5,534 nt of DNA from Streptosporangiaceae bacterium (GTDB lineage Bacteria; Actinomycetota; Actinomycetes; Streptosporangiales; Streptosporangiaceae), in assembly GCA_030040815.1 (NCBI GenBank), contig JASHSZ010000439.1, positions 1-5,534 on the forward strand, given 5' to 3'. Shown in pieces: positions 1 to 5,534 of the stretch. Each line of letters begins with the position of its first letter. Positions within the stretch are counted from its first letter, which is position 1. The notes below the pieces were generated by a model. It was not told where the DNA came from. It did no database searches and saw only the letters and a list, made by a program, of their open reading frames with translations. The position numbers and the translations under genes are program-made.

Positions 1-554
1 TCGCGGGCCTGGGCGTGGACATGGTGCGGCTGTTCGCCGTGGAACTCGAGCACTACGAAAAGCTCGAAGGCCGGTCGCTGTCGCTAGAGGGCAAGGCGAA
101 CCGGCTGGCGGGCTTCGTCAGGGCCAATCTTGGCGGGGCCATGCAGGGCCTCGTCGCGGTGCCCCTGCTGGCCGGCTACGACGAGGAGACTCGGTCGGGT
201 CGCATCTTCAGCTTCGACGTGACCGGTGGCAAGTACGAGGAGCGGCCATTCGCGACCATCGGCTCCGGCTCAGTGTTCGCCCGCGGCTCGCTCAAGAAGC
301 TGTACCGGGACGGCATGAGCGTTGAGGATGTCGTGCTGGTGCTCATGCAGGCGCTGTACGACGCCGCCGACGACGACTCGGCGACGGGCGGCCCCGACAT
401 GTCGCGGCACATCTACCCGGTCGTCGCGACCGTGACCGAGGATGGCTACCAGCGGCTGACGGAGGCGGAGGCAGGCCGGTACGCCGACGTGGTGGTAACC
501 GAGCGGATGCAGCGGCCTGACGGTCCGGCCGCTCCGCTGCGATCGGGCTCCTGA
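1..554 (+). CDS. prcB: Proteasome beta subunit PrcB, 5'-truncated by the window edge
   Basis: This is the catalytic beta subunit of the actinobacterial 20S proteasome, a cytoplasmic peptidase chamber that degrades pupylated proteins. The reading frame is open from base 3 and ends at TGA 552-554, giving 183 visible residues. GTG at 15 is only an internal valine: the residues before it (AGLG) continue the family alignment. Roughly the first 100 residues should lie upstream, namely the propeptide, the N-terminal catalytic threonine and the nearby Asp and Lys. Seen here are the near-invariant block [11 protein letters not shown], the AMQGL...PLLAGYD helix-strand segment, the GSGS motif (bases 261-272) and [14 protein letters not shown] (from about 354). 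The last two carry the conserved Ser, Asp and Ser that support the beta-type active site. The C-terminus is short and rich in Pro, Ala and Gly. prcA follows after 47 bases, so the two are almost certainly one operon. Identification rests on recalled similarity to Mycobacterium tuberculosis PrcB. Confidence 0.97.
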   Translation, partial: AGLGVDMVRLFAVELEHYEKLEGRSLSLEGKANRLAGFVRANLGGAMQGLVAVPLLAGYDEETRSGRIFSFDVTGGKYEERPFATIGSGSVFARGSLKKLYRDGMSVEDVVLVLMQALYDAADDDSATGGPDMSRHIYPVVATVTEDGYQRLTEAEAGRYADVVVTERMQRPDGPAAPLRSGS

Positions 555-586
555 TTATTTTGTCACCGCCATGATCCCTCTCGAGT

Positions 587-593
587 AAGGAAG
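587..593 (+). promoter_or_regulatory. Ribosome binding site of prcA
   Basis: AAGGAAG lies 8 bases before GTG 602 and 14 bases before the in-frame ATG 608. The spacing favours GTG 602 as the start of prcA. Confidence 0.7.
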
Positions 594-601
594 CGCCCGC
601 G

Positions 602-1405
602 GTGTCGATGCCGTTCGGTTATGTGTCACCTGAGCAGGTGATGAAGGACAAGGCGGACTACGCCCGCCGGCGGATCAGCCAGATTCGGAGCGGCGTCGTC
701 CTTAGCTGCGAGGCCGGCATCCTCTTTGTCGCCCCCAATCCGTCCAGGGCGCTGCGGAAGTTCAGCGAGCTGTACGACCGGATCGCGTTCGCCGCGGTCG
801 GCCGCTACAACGAGTTCGAGACGCTGCGCAAGGCAGGACTGCGGTATGCGGACGCCATCGGGTTCCAGTACGACCGGCGCGACGTCACGGCCCGCGGCCT
901 GGCGGACTGGTACGGGCAGCTGCTCGGGTCGCTGTTCACCGACAGTCCGAAGCCCTACGAGGTCGAGATCGTGGTGGCCGAGGTCGGCAAGACGACCGCG
1001 GACGACGAGATTTACCGGATTACGTTCGAAGGCTCGGTCGCCGACGAGCACGACTTCGTCGTCGTGGGGGGGCAGGCCGACCGGGTCGCGGCGGTAATCA
1101 AAGACGGATACTCCGCCTCCTTGTCGCTTACTGCGGCAATGCGGCTGGCGATCGTGTCGCTCGCCAGCCAGGGCGACGGCGCCGCCGAGCCGCTCACCAG
1201 CACGGAGCTTGAGGTTGCCCTGCTCGAGCGAGACCGGGGGTATCGAGCGTTCCGTCGCATCACCGGCGCCCGGCTGGAGACCCTGCTGGCCGAGGCCAGG
1301 AGCGGCGCTCCAGCGGCGCCGACCGTCGACGGAGCCGGGTCAGACGCTGCTAGCCCTGACCAGGCAGGCCCGGCGGGTACCGACAGCCCGAACGACACCA
1401 GCTGA
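602..1405 (+). CDS. prcA: Proteasome alpha subunit PrcA
   Basis: This is the non-catalytic alpha subunit that forms the outer heptameric rings of the 20S proteasome. It gates the entrance and docks the Mpa/ARC ATPase. The product has 267 residues, slightly longer than the roughly 248 of M. tuberculosis. GTG 602 gives MSMPFGYVSPEQ; ATG 608 is a possible alternative but is spaced poorly from the AAGGAAG site. The N-terminal gate and first helix (YVSPEQVMKDKADYARRRI, about 7-25) are followed by GILFVAPNPSR (39-49), SELYDRIAFAAVGRYNEF (about 55-72) and the hallmark YDRRDVTARGLA (90-101). YRITFEGSVADE (138-149) and AFRRITG (216-222) come later. Lys53 sits where the M. tuberculosis lysine binds the C-terminal carboxylate of the activator. 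Residues from about 233 to the end are a low-complexity Ala/Pro/Gly/Asp/Ser tail, probably disordered, as in other PrcA proteins. It is encoded 47 bases after prcB. No catalytic threonine is present or expected. Confidence 0.97.
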   Translation: MSMPFGYVSPEQVMKDKADYARRRISQIRSGVVLSCEAGILFVAPNPSRALRKFSELYDRIAFAAVGRYNEFETLRKAGLRYADAIGFQYDRRDVTARGLADWYGQLLGSLFTDSPKPYEVEIVVAEVGKTTADDEIYRITFEGSVADEHDFVVVGGQADRVAAVIKDGYSASLSLTAAMRLAIVSLASQGDGAAEPLTSTELEVALLERDRGYRAFRRITGARLETLLAEARSGAPAAPTVDGAGSDAASPDQAGPAGTDSPNDTS

Positions 1406-1420
1406 CCGGAAACTCCCGGT
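1405..1420 (+). other. Small hairpin at the prcA stop codon
   Basis: ACCGG (1405-1409) can pair with CCGGT (1416-1420) around a 6-base loop. The stem is only 5 bp and no T-run follows. It could mark the 3' end of the prcBA transcript or be chance in GC-rich DNA. Confidence 0.25.
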
Positions 1421-1429
1421 GTGCGCCTC

Positions 1430-1458
1430 GTGACTGGGTTACGGGCGTTGGGTAGCCT
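1430..1458 (+). promoter_or_regulatory. Candidate sigma-70-type promoter for the aldehyde dehydrogenase (and possibly pafA)
   Basis: GTGACT (1430-1435) resembles a -35 box. TAGCCT (1453-1458) fits the TANNNT -10 pattern of actinobacterial housekeeping promoters. The spacer is 17 bases. Transcription would start near 1465, leaving a leader of about 22 bases before GTG 1487. The match to consensus is partial and there is no experimental support. The position in the only gap between prcA and the dehydrogenase makes it more believable. Confidence 0.45.
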
Positions 1459-1475
1459 CGACACAGAGGGTTCCC

Positions 1476-1482
1476 AGGAGGA
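1476..1482 (+). promoter_or_regulatory. Strong ribosome binding site fixing the dehydrogenase start
   Basis: AGGAGGA, a near-perfect Shine-Dalgarno sequence, ends 4 bases before GTG 1487. It sets the start at 1487 rather than at the upstream in-frame GTG 1421, which has no such site. Confidence 0.85.
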
Positions 1483-1486
1483 CACA

Positions 1487-2947
1487 GTGACATCGGACCT
1501 GGCGACGATCACCGGCATCGACGCGCCCACCGGGCTGCTCATCGGCGGCGGGTGGTCGCGTGGCCGGGCCGGGACCATGCCCGTGGTCAACCCGGCCACA
1601 GAGGATGCGGTCACCGAAGTTGCCTCCGCCAGCCCTGAGGACGGCCTGGACGCCGTCCGGGCCGCCGCCGAGGCGCTGCCCCGGTGGGCAGCCCGGCCGC
1701 CGAGGGAGCGGGGAGAGTGCCTGCGCCGGGCGTTTGAGCTCATGATGCAGCGCAGCGAGCCACTGGCCCGGCTGATGGTGCTGGAGAACGGGAAGGCGCT
1801 GCGGGATGCGCGGGGCGAGATCGCCTACGCGGCCGAGTTCTTCCGCTGGTATGCCGAGGAGGCCGTGCGGATCGACGGTTCGCTGTCGATCGCGCCGTCC
1901 GGGGCGAACCGCATCATGACCATCAGGCAGCCGGTCGGCGTCAGCTACCTGATCACCCCCTGGAACTTCCCGGCGGCGATGGCTACCCGCAAGATCGGCC
2001 CGGCACTGGCGGCCGGGTGCACAGTCCTGCTCAAGCCCGCCAAGGAGACCCCGCTAACCGCGCTAGCGGTGGCGGACGTGCTCACCGAGGCCGGGCTTCC
2101 TGACGGAGTCGTCAACGTGCTGCCGACGACCAAGCCCGGCCCGCTGACCGAGGCCGTGCTCGCCGATCCGCGGGTACGCAAGCTGTCCTTCACCGGATCC
2201 ACGGAGGTCGGCCGGGTGCTGCTCAAGCAGGCCGCGGATTACGTCACGAACTGCTCGATGGAACTCGGAGGCAACGCGCCGTTCCTAGTCTTCGAGGACG
2301 CCGACGTGGATGCCGCGGTCGAGGGTGCTTTCCTCGCCAAGATGCGCAACGGCGGTGAGGCGTGCACCGCCGCGAACCGGTTCTACGTCCACGAGCGAGT
2401 CGCGGACGAGTTCGCCGCCAAGCTCACCGCACGACTGGCGGCGCTGCGGGTCGGGCCAGGCCTGGAGGACGGCGTGGACCTCGGGCCACTGGTTAACGCC
2501 GACACCCGGGACAAGGTGGCGGGCCTGGTGGCGTCGGCTACGGGCGACGGCGCCACGGTGCTCACCGGCGGGGACGCGCCGGACCGAGTGGGCTACTTCT
2601 ACGCGCCGACCGTCCTGGACACCGTGCCACCCGGCGCGGGAATCCTCGCGGCCGAGATCTTCGGCCCGGTCGCACCGATCGTCAGGTTCACTGCGGAGGA
2701 GGACGCCATCGCGCTGGCGAACGCGACCGAGTACGGCCTCGTGTCCTACCTGTACTCGACGGACCTGCGACGCTGCCTGCGGGTTGCGGAGGCGCTCGAA
2801 GCGGGCATGATCGGGGTCAATCGGGGAGTGGTGTCCGACCCGGCGGCGCCGTTCGGCGGCGTCAAGCAGTCGGGTCTCGGGCGCGAGGGCGCGCACGAGG
2901 GGCTGCTCGAGTTCACCGAGACCAAATACATCGCCGTGGACTGGTAG
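1487..2947 (+). CDS. gabD: Aldehyde dehydrogenase, probable succinate-semialdehyde dehydrogenase
   Basis: This is a cytoplasmic oxidoreductase of the aldehyde dehydrogenase superfamily, 486 residues, the usual length. It most likely oxidises succinate semialdehyde to succinate with NAD(P)+, the last step of GABA breakdown. Visible motifs are TPWNFP (158-163, oxyanion-hole Asn160), LLKPAKETP (181-189), SFTGSTEVG (234-242), MELGGN (258-263, general base Glu259), catalytic Cys293 in [12 protein letters not shown] and EIFGPV (Glu390). Arg168, Arg287 and Ser462 match the residues that bind the substrate carboxylate in human succinate-semialdehyde dehydrogenase. The C-terminal [14 protein letters not shown] block is typical of GabD. 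Lys186 replaces the Glu common in NAD-specific enzymes, hinting at NADP use (inference). The second cysteine of the CVC motif is absent. The gene lies between prcA (81 bases upstream) and pafA (19 bases downstream) and has its own ribosome binding site and candidate promoter. Family membership is near certain; the exact substrate is less so, and another semialdehyde is possible. Confidence 0.9.
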   Translation: MTSDLATITGIDAPTGLLIGGGWSRGRAGTMPVVNPATEDAVTEVASASPEDGLDAVRAAAEALPRWAARPPRERGECLRRAFELMMQRSEPLARLMVLENGKALRDARGEIAYAAEFFRWYAEEAVRIDGSLSIAPSGANRIMTIRQPVGVSYLITPWNFPAAMATRKIGPALAAGCTVLLKPAKETPLTALAVADVLTEAGLPDGVVNVLPTTKPGPLTEAVLADPRVRKLSFTGSTEVGRVLLKQAADYVTNCSMELGGNAPFLVFEDADVDAAVEGAFLAKMRNGGEACTAANRFYVHERVADEFAAKLTARLAALRVGPGLEDGVDLGPLVNADTRDKVAGLVASATGDGATVLTGGDAPDRVGYFYAPTVLDTVPPGAGILAAEIFGPVAPIVRFTAEEDAIALANATEYGLVSYLYSTDLRRCLRVAEALEAGMIGVNRGVVSDPAAPFGGVKQSGLGREGAHEGLLEFTETKYIAVDW

Positions 2948-2966
2948 CGGATGGACTGTTTCCCCC

Positions 2967-4325
2967 ATGGATAGACGAATCTTCGGGCTCGAGAACGAGT
3001 ACGGCGTCACCTGCACGTTTCGCGGTCAGCGTCGGCTATCGCCAGATGAGGTGGCCAGGTACCTGTTCCGCCGGGTGGTGTCGTGGGGCCGGTCCAGCAA
3101 TGTGTTCCTGCGCAACGGCGCCCGGCTGTACCTGGATGTCGGCAGCCACCCCGAGTACGCCACGCCGGAGTGCGACAACCTGATCGACCTCGTCACCCAC
3201 GACAAGGCCGGCGAGCGGATCCTGGAGGGCCTGCTCGTAGACGCGGACACCCGGCTTCGGGAAGAGGGCATCGCCGGCGACATCTATCTGTTCAAGAACA
3301 ACACCGACTCGGCCGGCAACTCCTACGGGTGCCACGAGAACTACCTGGTCGGCAGGCACGGGGAGTTCGGCAGGCTTGCCGACGTGCTGATCCCTTTCCT
3401 GGTCACCAGGCAGATCATCTGCGGTGCCGGCAAGGTGCTGCAGACTCCGCGCGGCGCCGTGTACTGCGTAAGCCAGCGCGCCGAGCACATCTGGGAGGGC
3501 GTGTCGTCGGCGACGACCCGGTCCCGGCCCATCATCAACACCCGCGACGAGCCGCACGCGGACGCCGAGCGGTTCCGGCGGCTGCACGTCATCGTGGGCG
3601 ACTCGAACATGAGCGAAACCACCATGCTGCTCAAGGTCGGAGCCACGGACCTGGTACTGCGGATGGTCGAGGCCGGCATCGTGATGCGCGACCTGACGCT
3701 GGAGAATCCGATCCGCGCGATCAGGGACGTCAGCCACGACATGACCGGTCGGCGCAAGGTACGGCTGGCCAATGGCCGCGAGGTCAGCGCGCTCGACGTG
3801 CAGATGGAGTACCTGGCCAAGGCGCAGGACTTCACCGCCCGTAAGGGCGCGGACGAGGTTACCAGCCGAGTGCTCGAGCTATGGGAGCGGACCCTGCGGG
3901 CGGTCGACACTGGCGACCTGAGCTTGGTCTCCCGCGAGATCGACTGGGTCACGAAACTCGAGCTGATCGAGCGCTATCGGGCCAAGCACGACTTGCCGCT
4001 GGCGTCGCCCCGGGTCGCCCAGCTGGATCTGGCGTATCACGACGTGCACCGCGGCCGCGGCCTGTACTACCTGCTGCAAAAGCGCGGCGCCGTCGAGCGG
4101 GCCTGCCGCGACCTGGACATCTTCGCGGCCAAGAACATCCCGCCGCAGACGACCAGGGCCAGGCTCCGCGGCGAGTTCATCCGCCGGGCCCAGGAACGGC
4201 GCCGAGATTTCACGGTCGACTGGGTTCACCTCAAGCTGAACGACCAGGCGCAGCGGACCGTGCTGTGCAAGGACCCGTTCCGCGCGGTCGATGAGCGGGT
4301 GGAGAAGCTCATCGCGGGTATGTAA
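2967..4325 (+). CDS. pafA: Pup-protein ligase PafA
   Basis: PafA uses ATP to activate the C-terminal glutamate of Pup and joins it through an isopeptide bond to lysines of target proteins, marking them for the Mpa/ARC-proteasome. It belongs to the carboxylate-amine ligase fold shared with glutamine synthetase and Dop. The product has 452 residues, the same length as recalled for M. tuberculosis Paf[17 protein letters not shown] at the N-terminus carries Glu9 of the nucleotide/Mg site. Asp57 in [11 protein letters not shown] (54-64) is the expected catalytic base. [18 protein letters not shown] (109-126), [20 protein letters not shown] (180-199) and the C-terminal [18 protein letters not shown] (414-431) are near invariant. 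It is PafA rather than Dop because the Dop-specific insertion near the N-terminus is lacking. The ATG at 2967 is chosen by homology, since the upstream region (tgtttccccc) has only a weak GGATGG 12 bases away. It lies 19 bases after the dehydrogenase stop, so co-transcription is likely. Confidence 0.98.
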   Translation: MDRRIFGLENEYGVTCTFRGQRRLSPDEVARYLFRRVVSWGRSSNVFLRNGARLYLDVGSHPEYATPECDNLIDLVTHDKAGERILEGLLVDADTRLREEGIAGDIYLFKNNTDSAGNSYGCHENYLVGRHGEFGRLADVLIPFLVTRQIICGAGKVLQTPRGAVYCVSQRAEHIWEGVSSATTRSRPIINTRDEPHADAERFRRLHVIVGDSNMSETTMLLKVGATDLVLRMVEAGIVMRDLTLENPIRAIRDVSHDMTGRRKVRLANGREVSALDVQMEYLAKAQDFTARKGADEVTSRVLELWERTLRAVDTGDLSLVSREIDWVTKLELIERYRAKHDLPLASPRVAQLDLAYHDVHRGRGLYYLLQKRGAVERACRDLDIFAAKNIPPQTTRARLRGEFIRRAQERRRDFTVDWVHLKLNDQAQRTVLCKDPFRAVDERVEKLIAGM

Positions 4326-4343
4326 CGCCCCGCACGCGCGGTA

Positions 4344-4364
4344 GCCGGTTCGTTACTGACCGGT
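4344..4364 (+). other. First hairpin after pafA
   Basis: GCCGGT (4344-4349) can pair with ACCGGT (4359-4364), including one G-T pair, around a 9-base loop. It starts 18 bases after the pafA stop. It may contribute to transcript ending or 3'-end stability together with the GC-rich hairpin that follows. Confidence 0.3.
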
Positions 4365-4371
4365 AAGGGTC

Positions 4372-4387
4372 CGGGGGTCGCCCCCCG
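4372..4387 (+). terminator. Candidate GC-rich terminator hairpin between pafA and the membrane-protein gene
   Basis: CGGGGG (4372-4377) and CCCCCG (4382-4387) form a perfect 6-bp all-GC stem with a TCGC loop. No T-tract follows, so it would be an atypical, perhaps partial terminator of the kind often proposed in high-GC actinobacteria. The same C-run can instead pair with GGGGGG at 4401-4406, just ahead of the next gene, so a regulatory role is also possible. Confidence 0.4.
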
Positions 4388-4415
4388 AGGCAAACACCGT
4401 GGGGGGTTCCGGTTG

Positions 4416-5534
4416 ATGTCACGGCTGCCCGTGACGCTGCGGCCGAGCCGGTCGGCCGACGTGCCAGCCCGCGCGGAGGAGCGGGCGCCTTGGCTCCGCC
4501 GGCTCCGGCGCCCGGCGTGGATCGCGCTGACGGCGGTCGGCTGGCTGTTGGCCGCCGTGGCGCTGTTCACGTGCTATCTGCACTTGTCGCGGACGGTCCC
4601 GGCTAATTCGGACGGCGCGTCTGTCGCCCTGGGGGCCTGGGCGATGCTGCACGGGAACCCCCTGCTGCGCGGCTGGTGGCTGTCGGACGTGGCGTTCTAT
4701 ACCACCGAGCTGCCGCAGTACATCGTCATCGAGTACGTGCACGGCCTGAATTCGGACGACATTCACATCGCGGCCGCGATGACCTACACGCTGCTGGTGC
4801 TGCTGGCTGCCTTCGTCGCCAAGGGCCGAGCGAGCGGAGCGGAGGGGATGATGCGCGCCGCGCTGGCGGCGGGCATCATGGTGGCGCCGCCCCAGGGCAG
4901 CGTGTACGAGCTGATGCTCGAGCCCGATCACGTCGGCAGCGTGGTCCCGGTGCTGCTGCTGGTGCTGGTGCTCGATCGAGCGGGCCGGCGGTGGTTCGTG
5001 CCGCTGCTTGCGTACCTGCTGATCGCCTGGGCACTCGTTGCCGACCAGGTGATCCTCATCTCAGCGGTCGGGCCGCTGATCATCGTGGCGGTGCTCCGCG
5101 GCTACCGCCGGCTGGCGGTGCTGGGCCGCGAGGCCTGGACGGCGTGGTTCGAGCTCGGCCTCGTTGCGGCGGCGCTGGCAGGCGCCCTCACCGCCGGCCG
5201 GATCATCAAGCTGATCAAGGACAGCGGTGGCTTCCGGTTGAACCCGGTCAACAACCAGCTGGCCTGGTTCGACACGCTGCCGCACAACGCCCTCGAGACG
5301 CTGCAAGGCGTCCTGGTACTCTTCGGGGCGAACTTTCCCGGCCACCAGATCGGCCTCATCGCGGCCATCGGTCTGCTGCACCTGATCGGTATCGGGCTGG
5401 TGCTCTGGGGGGTGTGCGCAGCGCTGCGGCGGCTGTGGCGGCTGCCCATCGCCGTGGAGCGCATGGCGGTATCGGTCTGCTTCACCGTGCTCACCTACCT
5501 GCTCGGCCCGAACGCGCTGACCGCACAGTCCAGC
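4416..5534 (+). CDS. Polytopic membrane protein, possibly GT-C glycosyltransferase-like, 3'-truncated
   Basis: The frame is open from ATG 4416 to the window edge, 373 codons with no stop. An Arg-rich cytoplasmic N-terminus (WLRRLRRPAW, 26-35) leads into a first membrane helix at about 34-57. A roughly 60-residue, probably external, loop follows, containing NSDG (64-67), two Trp-rich helices and TELPQY (97-102). Further hydrophobic segments lie at about 117-136, 145-157, 173-187, 194-208, 210-228, 245-260, 311-335 and 349-365. A large first external loop with an acidic residue recalls GT-C glycosyltransferases, but I recognise no diagnostic motif; the family resembles uncharacterised actinobacterial membrane proteins. 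ATG 4416 is preceded by GGGGGG (4401-4406), 9 bases away, as the only ribosome-binding candidate. TTG 4413 is an alternative. The gene is 90 bases after pafA, in the same frame; co-transcription is uncertain because of the hairpins between. The coding call is strong; the function is unknown. Confidence 0.85.
   Translation, partial: MSRLPVTLRPSRSADVPARAEERAPWLRRLRRPAWIALTAVGWLLAAVALFTCYLHLSRTVPANSDGASVALGAWAMLHGNPLLRGWWLSDVAFYTTELPQYIVIEYVHGLNSDDIHIAAAMTYTLLVLLAAFVAKGRASGAEGMMRAALAAGIMVAPPQGSVYELMLEPDHVGSVVPVLLLVLVLDRAGRRWFVPLLAYLLIAWALVADQVILISAVGPLIIVAVLRGYRRLAVLGREAWTAWFELGLVAAALAGALTAGRIIKLIKDSGGFRLNPVNNQLAWFDTLPHNALETLQGVLVLFGANFPGHQIGLIAAIGLLHLIGIGLVLWGVCAALRRLWRLPIAVERMAVSVCFTVLTYLLGPNALTAQSS

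Noticed and set aside
15..17. GTG 15 as the real start of prcB
   Set aside because: The frame is open to the window edge, the residues before it continue the PrcB alignment, and starting here would lack the catalytic threonine region.
1421..1486. Upstream GTG 1421 as the dehydrogenase start, adding 22 residues
   Set aside because: It has no ribosome binding site, would overlap the candidate promoter, and the extra residues do not resemble the family. GTG 1487 has AGGAGGA at ideal spacing.
1012..1743. Long minus-strand open frame of 243 codons across the prcA-dehydrogenase junction
   Set aside because: It is opposite two well-identified genes, has low-complexity Ser/Arg/Ala composition, and is typical of antisense frames in high-GC DNA.
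2051..2069. Inverted repeat CCGCTA...TAGCGG
   Set aside because: It lies inside a conserved coding part of the dehydrogenase, has only a 6-bp arm, and is expected by chance in GC-rich DNA.
2285..3016. Minus-strand open frame of 243 codons opposite the dehydrogenase end and pafA start
   Set aside because: It mirrors conserved coding sequence of the plus-strand genes, and its composition is Arg/Val/Gly-rich with no recognisable domain.
3083..3844. Plus-strand alternative-frame ORF of 253 codons inside pafA
   Set aside because: It is overlapped entirely by pafA, whose product matches its family end to end. The alternative product is Arg/Pro/Gly-rich noise.
4826..4846. GAGCG/GAGCGGAGCGG-type short repeats resembling dispersed actinobacterial repeats
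   Set aside because: They are a few imperfect units within an in-frame coding stretch (GRASGAEG loop of the membrane protein), with no second copy in the window.
4419..4931. Minus-strand open frame of 170 codons opposite the membrane-protein gene
   Set aside because: The plus-strand frame encodes a coherent pattern of membrane helices and loops. The minus frame is Arg/Gln/His-rich without a motif.

Overview
The window is a high-GC stretch with every gene on the plus strand. It carries the core of a Pup-proteasome locus: the 3' part of prcB, a complete prcA and a complete pafA. A 20S proteasome of the PrcBA type together with a Pup ligase is essentially a signature of Actinomycetota. The GC-rich third positions, GTG starts and purine-rich Shine-Dalgarno sites agree with that. 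The genus cannot be fixed from this sequence.

Layout: 1-554 prcB, 5'-truncated by the window edge (active-site threonine not included); 602-1405 prcA; 1487-2947 an aldehyde dehydrogenase of the succinate-semialdehyde dehydrogenase type (gabD-like) with its own strong ribosome binding site and a plausible promoter; 2967-4325 pafA; 4416 to the window end, a polytopic membrane protein with no stop in the window (373 codons visible). No gap between genes exceeds 90 bases. The gaps hold ribosome binding sites, a candidate promoter and hairpins. No tRNA, rRNA, CRISPR array, insertion sequence or attachment site was seen.

How the genes work together: PafA ligates the small protein Pup to lysines of target proteins, and PrcA/PrcB form the chamber that degrades pupylated proteins delivered by the ATPase Mpa/ARC. 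Pup, Dop and Mpa/ARC are not in the window; in related genomes they usually lie upstream of prcB. The metabolic enzyme gene sits between the protease genes and the ligase gene, 81 bases after prcA and only 19 bases before pafA. pafA may therefore be transcribed largely from the dehydrogenase promoter. Downstream of pafA, a membrane protein occupies the place where many actinobacteria carry an FKBP-type isomerase gene and/or pafB-pafC.

Nothing here amounts to a clearly new system. The most interesting points are the dehydrogenase embedded in the proteasome locus, the possible translational control at the pafA start, the hairpins with competing pairings after pafA, and the uncharacterised membrane protein.
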